From Deinandra increscens subsp. villosa (lineage: Eukaryota > Streptophyta > Magnoliopsida > Asterales > Asteraceae), in assembly GCA_039602395.1 (NCBI GenBank), contig JBCNJP010000006.1, forward strand, positions 12,078,952 through 12,142,951: 64,000 nt of DNA. Reading direction: 5' to 3'. How positions within the stretch are numbered: the stretch's first letter is position 1; each line of letters opens with the position of its first letter. The notes beneath the pieces were generated by a model. That model had not been told where the DNA came from. It ran no database searches and worked only from the letters and a program-made list of their open reading frames with translations. The position numbers were made by a program, and so were the translations under genes. Shown here one piece after another: positions 55,756-64,000 of this stretch.

Positions 55756-56550
55756 TTGATGTCTGCATTAGTTTCTTCATACTTTGGTGTTATCAATGGT
55801 TCTGTGAGTAATGCTGAGTTAGCAAATGAAGATTATGATCAGATTGATTATGATCATTTAGAGGAAATGGATTTAAATTGGCAGTATGCTATGTTGGTTC
55901 GGAGAACAAAGAAATTTTTCAATAGAACTGGTAAGAAGAGACTGAATCAGGAAGGGAAGATTGGTTTGGACAAGTCTATAGTGAAATGTTATAAGTGTTC
56001 AGTTTATGGTCATTTTGCTCGAGAATGTCCAAGCTCAGCGGAAAGTAAATTGAAGACTGGTCAACATGCACATTTAGTTTTTCATCCATCAAATGAAGCT
56101 GAAAAGGTTGAGAAGAAATCTGCTACTCTTGCTCATGATTGGACTAATACATTTGTGCATTCAAATGAATTTGCTTGGAATGCAGATTCAACAGTTAAAA
56201 AGAATCATACTCCAATTTCAATTGCTTTAACTGTTCAACATGCTGATGATCACATCTTTTTAACTGAGTTTGATTCTTCTTCAAGTGTATCTTTGGTTCA
56301 AGAAGAATTACCTAAAGTTTCTACAAGTTCAAAGGTTGACGAGTTAGAATGTCTTGAATGTAAGAAATTGCTTCAGACGATTGTCAGTTTTGAACAACGT
56401 TGTCAATTATTAACTGAAGAGATTGTGGTGCTCAAGAAAGAAGTAGAGGATTTTCAAAAGAAATATTATGAGTTGGTTCATGTTCATGAAGATGTTTTGA
56501 AGGAAAAGGCTCAATTGGCTGAAGAGTGTGCGACGGCCAAGTGGGGCTGA
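55756..56550 (+). CDS. COP-G gag C-terminal half with zinc knuckle and coiled coil
   Basis: A 264-codon frame. It has the helical block HLEEMDLNWQYAMLVRRTKK, the knuckle CYKCSVYGHFARECPS (near residues 75-90), an acidic Ser-rich middle, a CLECKKLL motif, and a coiled coil (LLTEEIVVLKKEVEDFQKKY). Weaker coiled-coil frames continue to about 56980. Structural particle protein; the coiled-coil extension is shared with COP-E and COP-H. No pol follows. Confidence 0.8.
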   Translation: MMSALVSSYFGVINGSVSNAELANEDYDQIDYDHLEEMDLNWQYAMLVRRTKKFFNRTGKKRLNQEGKIGLDKSIVKCYKCSVYGHFARECPSSAESKLKTGQHAHLVFHPSNEAEKVEKKSATLAHDWTNTFVHSNEFAWNADSTVKKNHTPISIALTVQHADDHIFLTEFDSSSSVSLVQEELPKVSTSSKVDELECLECKKLLQTIVSFEQRCQLLTEEIVVLKKEVEDFQKKYYELVHVHEDVLKEKAQLAEECATAKWG

Positions 56551-57334
56551 AGCTTTAGACGCAACTCAAGATTTTGAAAACCTGTTTGAGAAGAGTTATT
56601 CAGTTCAGTAAAAGTATGAGGAAGCTATTGCTCTTATTGCTACAACTGCTGCTACTGTTAGCTTCAAAATAAGATCTCTATGCTTCAAGATGAGAATGTT
56701 TTGTACAGAGACAAGAATGAAGTATTATCTTAGGATGTTGAGATATATAAGCAAAAGCGTGAAAGTGTTCTTCAAGAATTGTTTGCAGAATGTGAGATTA
56801 GAAAGTTACAAACTTATGAGTATGATGATCTCAATGCAAAATTCATCAAGTCACAATAGGAGGTGTTTGAGGGACAACAGAAGATTAATGATTTGAAATT
56901 GGAGAATTTGGAGTTAAAAAGGCAAGTGAAGAATTGTAATTTGTCTCCGACATTGCTAAATTTCTTATATCAGAAAATACCAAAAAGATTCTAGGTGTGT
57001 TTTGATATAAAATTTCTTAAAGCCAAAAAGATTTTGTTTCTTGTTTGTTTTCAATTGATCAACACGAAATACAAAATCAATTTCCAAAATCAAAATATCT
57101 TGGAGTCTCGAAGAGACATTTTGCACCAAGATTATTTATGTTGGCAGGTATCTAAGTGGGAAGAGCGCTTCACAACTTCAAGTCTTCTAAAGATTGTTGA
57201 TAAAGAGAGTACACACGATGCAATATCAAGTATTCAAGATTGAACTCATCGTCAAGATCGAGGAAGAGTTTGATTAAAGATACAAGATACAAGTTTAATG
57301 GAGGAGATGATACTGCACATGCCGAGGGGGAGTT

Positions 57335-57464
57335 TGTTGATACATGGTCCTTGATCGTCATGTGAAGTATCGAATACAAGACGAATCGCACAAGACTGCT
57401 GAGGTCCGAACTCAGGCCGAACCTAAGTTCGGACATGGCTGAATGTTAGGCCGAACCTGAGGTT
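57335..57464 (+). repeat. COP-G 3' LTR, first 130 bp
   Basis: Matches 54065-54190 with few differences (one C lost, TGTTGATAC for TGTTCATAC), then breaks into COP-B RT. Confidence 0.85.
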
Positions 57465-57940
57465 GGTTTGGCAGATTCTCTGGTGTTATGGAAGATTTTG
57501 GAATGGTTCGTAGTGCATATGATCATTCTGTATTCTTCAGACACCGTCAAGGCCGAAGGATTATTTTGTTTGTGTATGTGGACGGTATCATAATCATAGG
57601 GGATGACGAAACCGGTATTTCTGAGCTCAAACAGTTCCTTCAGTCTCAGTTCCAGATCAGCGACTTAGGTCGACTCCGGTACTTCCTTGGCATTGAAGTA
57701 TCACGTTCTCCACAAGGAATACTTCTATCTCAGCGGAAGTATGTCCTTGATATGTTATCCGAGTATGGTTTACTGGGCTGTAAATCGGTTGATAGCCCAA
57801 TGCTTCCTATAGGGAAGCTTCTTCCAGAGGATGGGAGCCCGATGAAGGATCCAGAACGGTATAGACGATTGGTTGGAAAACTTAATTATTTGACTGTTAC
57901 CCGTCCAGATATTTCATTCGCAGTTAGTGTCTTAAGTTAA
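57465..57940 (+). pseudogene. COP-B reverse transcriptase, C-terminal half
   Basis: Resumes FGRFSGVMEDFGMVR, then HSVFFRHRQGRRIILFVYVDG: the catalytic pair, normally YVDD, reads YVDG, so the enzyme would be inactive. It continues LGRLRYFLGIEVSRSPQGI, GKLNYLTVTRPDISFAV and stops at TAA (57938-57940) where Gln is usual. The first ATG of the open frame is 57488. Confidence 0.9.
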
Positions 57941-58580
57941 TTCATGGCCACACCATATACTGGACATTGGGATGCTGCCCTTCGTGTTTTAAGGTATCTC
58001 AAGAACACACCAGGTCTTGGAATTCTGTATTCTGATCAGGGTCACTGTCGTGTGGGCGCTTTTACAGAAGAGGGAGTTGGACGGATATCAGGATTCTCTG
58101 ATGCAGATTGGGCAGGATGTCCTATCTCAAGACGATCTACTACTGGCTATTGTGTGTTTGTTGGCGGAAACCTTGTGTCCTGGAAGAGTAAAAAAACAAC
58201 ACACAGTATCTCGATCGAGGGCCGAATCAGAGTATAGATCCATGGCAGATGTCACCTCGGAGATGATATGGGTTCGTCGTCTTCTAAGAGAACTTGGGGT
58301 TATTTCTGATGATTCGATGCGGCTATATTGTGATAATCAATCAACCATACATATAGCTAAGAATCAAGTATTTCATGAAAGGACAAAGCATATTGAAGTT
58401 GATTGTCATTTAATCAGAGATCGAGTAGTCGGGACTAAAGTTGATCCTCCATCAATTCAACCGATACATATCAAGACAAAGTTTCAACTTGCAGACATTC
58501 TTACCAAACCGCTTCGAAAGACTCAGATTGATTTTATTTGTAACAAGTTGGGCATGATTAACATCTATGCTCCAACTTGA
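57941..58580 (+). pseudogene. COP-B RNase H
   Basis: Blocks: FMATPYTGHWDAALRVLRYL, FSDADWAGCPISRRSTTGY and LVSWKSKKTTHSISIE, then after a one-base shift near 58215 AESEYRSMADVTSEMIWVRR, LYCDNQSTIHIAKNQVFHER and a normal C-terminus (KLGMINIYAPT, stop at 58578-58580). It removes RNA from the RNA/DNA hybrid. The purine tract and 3' LTR follow directly. Confidence 0.9.
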
Positions 58581-58587
58581 GGAGGAG

Positions 58588-58597
58588 TGTTAAATAG

Positions 58598-58657
<60 letters not shown>

Positions 58658-58834
58658 CATTAGACCCACTATCTAAATATCTAGATATTTCTTGTATCTA
58701 GATATTTCTTGTAGGTAGGTATACATTTATTATAGTTAGATATTTTGCACATTGTTTAGTATAAATAGGGGTTTCACCCCTCTTGTAATATTATCAGAAT
58801 AATATAATCAGTTTTTTTATCCAAAACAGTTTCA
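58588..58834 (+). repeat. COP-B 3' LTR
   Basis: 247 bp, preceded by GAGGAGGAG (58579-58587). It carries an AT tract of about 50 bp (58602-58654) that is short in the 5' LTR. Confidence 0.95.
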
Positions 58835-58839
58835 CTGTT
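58835..58839 (+). repeat. COP-B right target-site duplication
   Basis: CTGTT matches 41080-41084. Confidence 0.95.
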
Positions 58840-59520
58840 AAAGTGGGAGATTATGTTCCGACGATAACTCCTGCAGCTGGTTAGGAACCTCAATCCAAAG
58901 TAAAATCTGAATGGACTGAGGAAGAATGGGAAAAGGCAGAACGTAATAGAAAGGCCCTGGCCGCTTTGACCATGGCTCTATCCCCAGAGGTGGCTGAAGC
59001 CTTCAAAGAGTACAAATCGGCCAAGACACTTTGGGATGCTCTTGTTGCGGCTTATGAAGGAAATGATGACATGAAAGAGGCTCGAAGGGAAAACCTAAGG
59101 GAGCAATTCAATGAATTTAACTATGTACCTGGTGAAAACATTGAGACTCAGCTTCAGCGGTTCATCAAAATTGTGACAGGAATGAAAGATGCTGGTGTCA
59201 CCTACACACAGGTGGAAGTAAACAAGAAGTTGGTGAATTCTCTTCCACCAAATTGGGATAGGACAATTGAGTTGATCGAGAAGACGGTACAAATGACCAC
59301 TTCACGATTAAGTGAGCTCATGTCAACTATTAGAGCTTATGAAGAGAAGAAGCAGAAGAGGGCCAGAAAGTTGGGCAATAGAGCGTTACTGAACCAAGTC
59401 AATCAAGCTTTCATCTCACAACCAGCTGCAGTCCCTACCAACTCACACTCCAATCAGACAGGGTTTATCTCACAAGCTACTGGTCTAGCTCATCTGGAAC
59501 ATCCAACTTTATTTCATTAG
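58840..59520 (+). pseudogene. COP-A gag, main part
   Basis: In frame with 40917-41084. An amber stop at 58882 lies early. Then WTEEEWEKAERNRKALAALT and the UBN2-type core (MALSPEVAEAFKEYKSAKTL, LWDALVAAYEGNDDMKEAR, LVNSLPPNWDRTIELIEK). The open stretch 58966-59520 is the best preserved. A shift near the end leads into a decayed linker with stops at 59694 and 59736. Confidence 0.88.
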
Positions 59521-59768
59521 ATACAAATAATCTAACCAGAGACCCCAGCTTTGCTCTTGGTGTAGGTACTATGAGTTGCTATCAGGCTCTCGTTGCAGGT
59601 TCTCTTCTACCCGGTGATTTAACTCCAGATGATGTGAATCAAGTCAACCCAGAAGACCTGGAGCATATGGGAATGTCAGCTTTAAGAGCTAAGTAATTTA
59701 TGGCCAAGACAGGGAAAAAGGATTAGAATGGCGGAAAAGGGATAAAGCTCAGTTTCAACAAGGCGAAC

Positions 59769-60002
59769 TTGCGGTGCTACAACTGCAATGAGTATGGACA
59801 CTATGCAAGAGAGTGCACCAAGCCAAAGGTTGAGAGAGATGTCAGAATTGAGGATAGAAATGAAAGTGTGAGAAAGGAGACAAGGAAGAATGATAGGGTA
59901 CTGGTGGTTCAGCACACACCAGGATACGATTGGACTACACAAGTGGAAGATTTGAGTCTGACACTTGATCATGTGGCCCTCCTTGCAGAAGGAGGAGCTT
60001 AG
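59769..60002 (+). pseudogene. COP-A gag zinc knuckle
   Basis: CYNCNEYGHYARECTK is a standard CCHC nucleic-acid-binding knuckle, followed by an Arg/Glu-rich stretch and PGYDWTTQVEDL. The stop at 60002 follows a shift into the next frame. Confidence 0.85.
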
Positions 60003-61287
60003 AAGGAATCTGTTGAAGTATTTCACCATGCTTTCATGGAAGACATCACTCCAGGTTCTCGAAGCCAGCAGTAATGAGGTATGCTCGAACTCTAAATGTC
60101 AATCTATGTTTACTGAATGTAACGACTGGGAACGTAAGTTTGTCAATGAAACCCTAAACCATGAGTCAACTGCTAGAGATCTTAGGGAATATAAAAGTCA
60201 TAGTAGGATATTTAGAGAAAAACTAGAAGCTGCTAAGTTAGACATTAAAAATCTTCAATCTCAAGTGAGTGATAAAACTGCATGTCTTAGAATTGCCAAC
60301 ACTAAGGTTGAAAGGCTAACCAAGGAAGTAGAGGAGCTTAAATCCAAATTAGGAACCTCACAAAACAAAATTGAAGGAAATGACAAAATTGTGTCTGAAA
60401 TGTTGAAGGCGAGTTCTCTGTTTTACAATACTGATGCTAGAATGCGGCATGTTAAGGGGAACTCGGGACTAGGTTTTGATGTTGATGATAACAATGAAAA
60501 ATCCATGCACTCTGTCCCAATGCCTTTAATGCATGAAATGATTCCTGATCATGAAATCTCTAAGACTATATTAGAAGTTAAGGCCGAAATTGACAGAAAA
60601 CTTGTTGCTTGTCCTATTAAGATATCTGCTCCCGTTTCTAACATTACTAACAATTCTACTTGTTGTGCAGATAAAGGTAATAAAGAAGCAGGGGTAGTGA
60701 ATGGCAAGGAGGTTCCTAAGAGTCCAATGAAGTCTAATTATGATGATTTTTATAAAAACTTTGATTTTGAGAAACTTGAATCTTCTGTTAAGTTTGAGTC
60801 AAAAACTTCCGAGTCTGTTTTGTGTGATAAGACTTCTGTTTGTGGTGTGTTTACTTTTGGTAAATGTGATGCTAAACCTGTGAAACCCTTAAGAACTGTT
60901 AAGATTTTAAGAAGGGGTAAGGGACCACAGGTTGCTGGTCCCAAACCCACAAGTGATGGTTTGTCTGGTGTGAAACTTTCTGAAAATAAGAATAACAGTG
61001 GTGACCAAAATGTGCAGAAAGTGCGGGACATTAGACCTCATGATTTTGTCCCGTACCCAGAAGTTAATTTTGCATATGACCAGTTTAAGCCGGTTCAGCG
61101 GGAGTACATTTTAACCACAAAGCCCCATGGTAAAACCCATTGGATCCACAAAAATTGTTCAAAACCAACTTGGATATCCACTGGGTGTAACCAACAACAG
61201 GCTCCCGCATATCCAAAGAAACAGTCTTGCCATGTCTGTGGTGGACCAGGACTACGTGGCAAGAAACTGTTTACACCGACCATATGA
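59965..61287 (+). CDS. COP-A gag-pol linker with coiled coil
   Basis: A 440-codon frame. Residues about 50-140 form a coiled coil (NTKVERLTKEVEELKSKLG). The middle is Ser/Thr/Lys-rich and low in known motifs. The end (CHVCGGPGLRGKKLF) holds a Cys pair that may be the start of a second knuckle broken by frame loss. Such long coiled-coil linkers between knuckle and protease are seen in some plant copia groups. No enzyme is encoded here. Confidence 0.65.
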   Translation: MIMWPSLQKEELRRNLLKYFTMLSWKTSLQVLEASSNEVCSNSKCQSMFTECNDWERKFVNETLNHESTARDLREYKSHSRIFREKLEAAKLDIKNLQSQVSDKTACLRIANTKVERLTKEVEELKSKLGTSQNKIEGNDKIVSEMLKASSLFYNTDARMRHVKGNSGLGFDVDDNNEKSMHSVPMPLMHEMIPDHEISKTILEVKAEIDRKLVACPIKISAPVSNITNNSTCCADKGNKEAGVVNGKEVPKSPMKSNYDDFYKNFDFEKLESSVKFESKTSESVLCDKTSVCGVFTFGKCDAKPVKPLRTVKILRRGKGPQVAGPKPTSDGLSGVKLSENKNNSGDQNVQKVRDIRPHDFVPYPEVNFAYDQFKPVQREYILTTKPHGKTHWIHKNCSKPTWISTGCNQQQAPAYPKKQSCHVCGGPGLRGKKLFTPTI

Positions 61288-62121
61288 ACCCTTCTATCCC
61301 AAAAGGGTTCATCAGAGGCCCATTCCAAAGGACCACATACAAAGTGACCCAACTCCAAGGCCTGGTCCTTCAAAATCCCAGGTGCAGAAACCGGCACCTC
61401 AGAGAAACAGAGTACATCAGAAACCCAAGGCTCGTAAGCAACAGCCAAAGACTGTTTTTAAAGAAAATAAAGTGCCCTAAAAATCAGTAAAAGCAGTTCT
61501 TAAACCAGTTTGGAGACCAAAATCTGTTGAATCCTCAAAACCTGTTTTAAAATCTGTTTCATCTTTAAACCGGGTTTCTAAATCACCCATCCATCCAAAA
61601 CCAGTTGGTCTGTCTAAGTCAAATGGTTGGAGGAAGGATGACAGGTGGAACATTCCAAAAGTGGTAAACCTGTCCTTCAAGCCTACTGGGGTGTACAAAA
61701 AATACTCCACTTATTTCCAAGAGGTGAATTTTCAAAAACAAAACAAAAATAAAAATCCACCAAAAGGGCCTCAGGAGCTTGGGAAGGAAAATCACCGTCC
61801 CAGACAGGTCAACACAAAGGTCATATTCAGTCCAGCCAAAACTGACCAACCTTCACCCAGACCCATTAAGGCCTGGGTACCCAAAACTAACTAATCTCCT
61901 TTGAATGCAGGGACAGCCAAGGAGGACTGTTAACAACCTTTGGTATGTTGACAGTGGTTGTTCCCGGCATATGACGGGCGACATATCTCTACTACAAGAC
62001 TTGGAGCAAATTTGATGGAGGATATGTATCGTTCGCAGGAGGAGTTGGGGGATATATCAGTCAGAAAGGAACAGTCAGAAACGGATGTCTCAGCTTCCAT
62101 GACGTCAACTATGTAGAGCAG
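61288..62121 (+). pseudogene. COP-A Pro/Lys-rich spacer and protease
   Basis: A basic, proline-rich spacer reads through 61661-61894 (KPTGVYKKYSTYFQEVNF), with stops at 61478 and 61892. Then NNLWYVDSGCSRHMTGDISL (near 61929-61990) is the copia protease active site. A frameshift near 62012 and further decay follow. Confidence 0.75.
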
Positions 62122-62805
62122 TTGAAACACAGCTTGTTAAGTGTTTCACAAATCTGTGAAAGGGAGTACCCAGTGCTTTTCAATAACAAGGAATGTCTGA
62201 TTCTCAAACCTGGGTATTCTATCCCTGACGATTGGGTGTTAATGCGCACACCAAGATACGACAACTCCTATGTTCTCAACATGCAGAAACCCCCCACAAC
62301 TGAGGTGGCATGTCTCCTCTCCAAAACAGCTGAGAATCATGCTCAGTTGTGGCATAGGCGGTTGGGGCACATGAATCTGAAGAATCTGAATCGACTCGCA
62401 AGAGGAGGGCTTGTTAAAGACCTTCCAATCAAAGAATTTGTGCTCAAGGAGAAATGTGTGGCATGTGCTAAGGGGAAGCATCACAAACGCCCACACAAGC
62501 CAAAGGTGTTCTATAGAATCTCATCTGTATTGGAGCTGCTTCACATGGACCTCTTTGGTCCAGTCAGTATGTTAAGCCTTAACCGATGTGCATTTTGCTT
62601 AGTTATTACTGACGATTTTTCTCGTTTCACGTGGGTGTTCTTTTTGCCAAGGAAAAGTGACGTTGTAGGTATATTGATTGCATTCCTCAAGCTTATTGAA
62701 AACAAGTTAAACCTGGAGGTGAAGTCCATCAGGAGTGACAACGGGATGGAATTCAAGAATCGTATCATTGATGAATTCTGCACTGAGAAAGGAATTGAAC
62801 ATTAG
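62122..62805 (+). CDS. COP-A pre-integrase zinc finger and integrase core, first part
   Basis: The frame reads LLSVSQICE, then HAQLWHRRLGHMNLKNLNRL and CVACAKGKHH, the HHCC zinc finger. The integrase core has Asp in LLHMDLFGPVS and Asp in SIRSDNGMEF. An amber stop at 62803, after KGIEH, interrupts just before YSAPYTPQQNG. The protein's start in the intact element is far upstream. Confidence 0.88.
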   Translation: MKHSLLSVSQICEREYPVLFNNKECLILKPGYSIPDDWVLMRTPRYDNSYVLNMQKPPTTEVACLLSKTAENHAQLWHRRLGHMNLKNLNRLARGGLVKDLPIKEFVLKEKCVACAKGKHHKRPHKPKVFYRISSVLELLHMDLFGPVSMLSLNRCAFCLVITDDFSRFTWVFFLPRKSDVVGILIAFLKLIENKLNLEVKSIRSDNGMEFKNRIIDEFCTEKGIEH

Positions 62806-63237
62806 TATAGTGCTCCCTACACTCCTCAGCAGAACGGCGTAGCAGAACGACGCAACAGAACTCTAATTGAAGCTGCTCGTACTATGTTGTGTGATTCTAA
62901 GCTGCCTACCATGTTTTGGGCAGAGGCAGTTAACACGGCTTGTTACGTCCAAAACAGGGTTTACATCAACAAGCGACACCAGAAGACCCCTTATGAGTTG
63001 ATCTACCATGACAAGCCCAGAATTGGGCATCTTCGGGCTTTTGGATGTCTTTGCACTGTTTTACTAAATACTGATTTACCAAAATTTGCTGCTAAATCTG
63101 ATGAGTGTTATTTTGTAGGTTACTCTGCCAGCTCAGCCTACAGGGTGTTCAACAAAACGACCGGTATTGTAATGGAGTCTACCAATGTGGATTGGCTTGA
63201 AGAAAATCCCTCAGATGGTGGAGTGGGTCCTGTGTAA
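62806..63237 (+). pseudogene. COP-A integrase core, second part
   Basis: Same frame as the preceding feature. [20 protein letters not shown] carries the catalytic Glu. It continues FWAEAVNTACYVQNRVYINK, HLRAFGCLCTV and CYFVGYSASSAYRVFN, and stops at TAA 63235-63237. Confidence 0.88.
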
Positions 63238-64000
63238 GCTTTTGACTACAATCAATTCTTTCTTCCGTTTGGATTGGACCTGGTCCTTGCTGAAGAACTT
63301 TTTGATGACACAATCTCAGGACCATCAATAACTCATTCCATTACAAGATCTCCAGTTACTGCCTCTGATGCAGATATAACACCAGTACAGGAAAATGTTG
63401 ATGCTGGTATTGATGATGAGGCAAACAACAACCCCAGCACAGACACTGTTCACTCTCAGGTAGCTGATGCAGAAGGAGAAGCTGACACAAATGAAGAGCC
63501 AGACCAAATAAACCTACCTCCAGAAATCCCTGTTCAAGCTGTTGCTGAAACAAGGATCCACAAATACCACCCTTTGGACAACATCATAGGTCCTTTAGCT
63601 TCAGGGGTGGTAACAAGAAGTCAATCTAGGGACATTAATCACTGCATGTATTCTTGCTTTATCTCGCAAATTGAGCCCCTAAATATCACAATGGCTTTAA
63701 CAGATCCCAGCTGGGTAGAATCCATGCATGAGGAGCTAAATCAATTCTCAAGGCTTCAAGTTTGGAGGCTAGTGGAGAGGCCTGCTGACAAAAAGGTCAT
63801 CACCACTCGATGGCTTTACAAGAATAAAAAGGATGACAATGGCATTATTGTCAGAAACAAGGCCAGGTTGGTGGTTCAAGGGCATAATCAGATCCAAGGG
63901 ATTGATTATGACGAAGTATACGCGCCCGTTGCTCGACTTGAGGCAATAAGAGTTTTCTTGGCTTATGCATCCTACATGAATTTCACAGTCTACCAATTGG
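63238..64000 (+). pseudogene. COP-A linker and start of reverse transcriptase (cut by window end)
   Basis: Open after the stop at 63237 in the same frame. An acidic linker is followed by INHCMYSCFISQIEPLN, WVESMHEELNQFSRLQVWRL, RWLYKNKKDDNGIIVRNKAR, DYDEVYAPVARLEAIRVFLA and YASYMNFTVYQL. RT continues past the window. The catalytic motif is not reached. Confidence 0.88.

Larger units (their letters stand above)
54065..57464 (+). mobile_element. COP-G: compact gag-only copia element
   Basis: LTR 54065-54388, primer-binding site 54397-54408, motif-rich leader, gag from 54854 to about 56980, a purine tract (gccgagggggag, 57321-57332), and a 3' LTR from 57335 truncated at 57464. No protease, integrase or RT lies between gag and the purine tract, so this about 3.4-kb unit is non-autonomous. 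About 40 bp of COP-B coding sequence is missing at its right edge. Confidence 0.85.
41085..58834 (+). mobile_element. COP-B: Ale-like copia element carrying at least four nested insertions
   Basis: Short LTRs (208 and 247 bp) flank it with CTGTT duplications. The interior reads a gag tail and DSGAT protease motif up to 44927, then integrase (52349-53455) and RT (53647-54064), then RT end and RNase H (57465-58577). Insertions fill the gaps. Excluding the AT tract, its LTRs differ at about five positions in some 190, so it is clearly older than GYP1. Most of gag and the pre-integrase zinc finger are missing. Confidence 0.92.
39756..64000 (+). mobile_element. COP-A: outer copia element, runs off the window
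   Basis: The 5' LTR (39756-40199), primer-binding site (40201) and a motif-array leader precede gag starting at 40917. Gag is cut at 41084 by COP-B and resumes in the same frame at 58840, after one copy of the 5-bp target duplication. Gag, protease, integrase and the start of RT then follow to 64000. Many stops and shifts show it is dead. It is the oldest element of this nest. Confidence 0.9.

Noticed and set aside
1..64000. Host protein-coding genes
   Set aside because: Every long frame with recognisable domains is retrotransposon-derived. Remaining ORFs are short, domain-free and often overlapping on both strands.

Overview
This window is plant nuclear DNA, almost certainly from a eudicot with a repeat-rich genome and probably an Asteraceae. 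The family call is inferred from the style of the LTR-retrotransposon proteins and is not proven. I found no convincing intact host gene, no rRNA or tRNA gene, and no bacterial, organellar or CRISPR feature. Nearly everything recognisable is transposable-element DNA. One 500-N assembly gap lies at 47565-48064.

Layout. 1-1009 is the start of a minus-strand LTR of gypsy family GYP1. 1010-10244 is the 3' part of a Tat-lineage Ty3/gypsy element with a spliced antisense ORF (aORF) and a 3' LTR at 9513-10244. The aORF is split by a non-autonomous gypsy element, GYP2 (2101-7366), whose truncated 3' LTR is joined to the host by a templated filler. 10245-15203 is AT-rich DNA with a 1.7-kb inverted-repeat transposon. 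15204-25785 is a complete, very young chromovirus-like (Tekay/Del-type) GYP1 element with near-identical 2.58-kb LTRs and a GAACA target-site duplication (TSD). 25786-34404 is AT-rich intergenic DNA with SINE-like units, two MITEs, a minus-strand copia remnant and minisatellites.

34405-64000 is a multi-level nest of Ty1/copia and GYP1 elements. COP-H is a gag-only 5' part. COP-A starts at 39756 and runs off the window. COP-B (41085-58834, TSD CTGTT) sits inside COP-A gag. Inside COP-B are a GYP1 solo LTR (41607-44329, TSD GCCAA), a GYP1 5' LTR with the start of gag (44928-47564), the gap, a reversed copia COP-E (48065-50969), an orphan LTR-element fragment (50970-about 52390), and a gag-only copia COP-G (54065-57464) splitting the COP-B reverse transcriptase.

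How the parts relate. The proteins are the usual retrotransposon set (gag, protease, integrase, RT, RNase H), and nearly all are broken. Two patterns cut across elements. First, unrelated families carry their own CpG-containing palindrome in the LTR and/or a dense array of one short motif in the R/U5 or pre-gag leader. Second, many in-frame stops lie where a glutamine codon is expected, as predicted for C-to-T decay of methylated elements. The nesting gives a relative chronology: COP-A, then COP-B, then the GYP1, COP-E and COP-G insertions.
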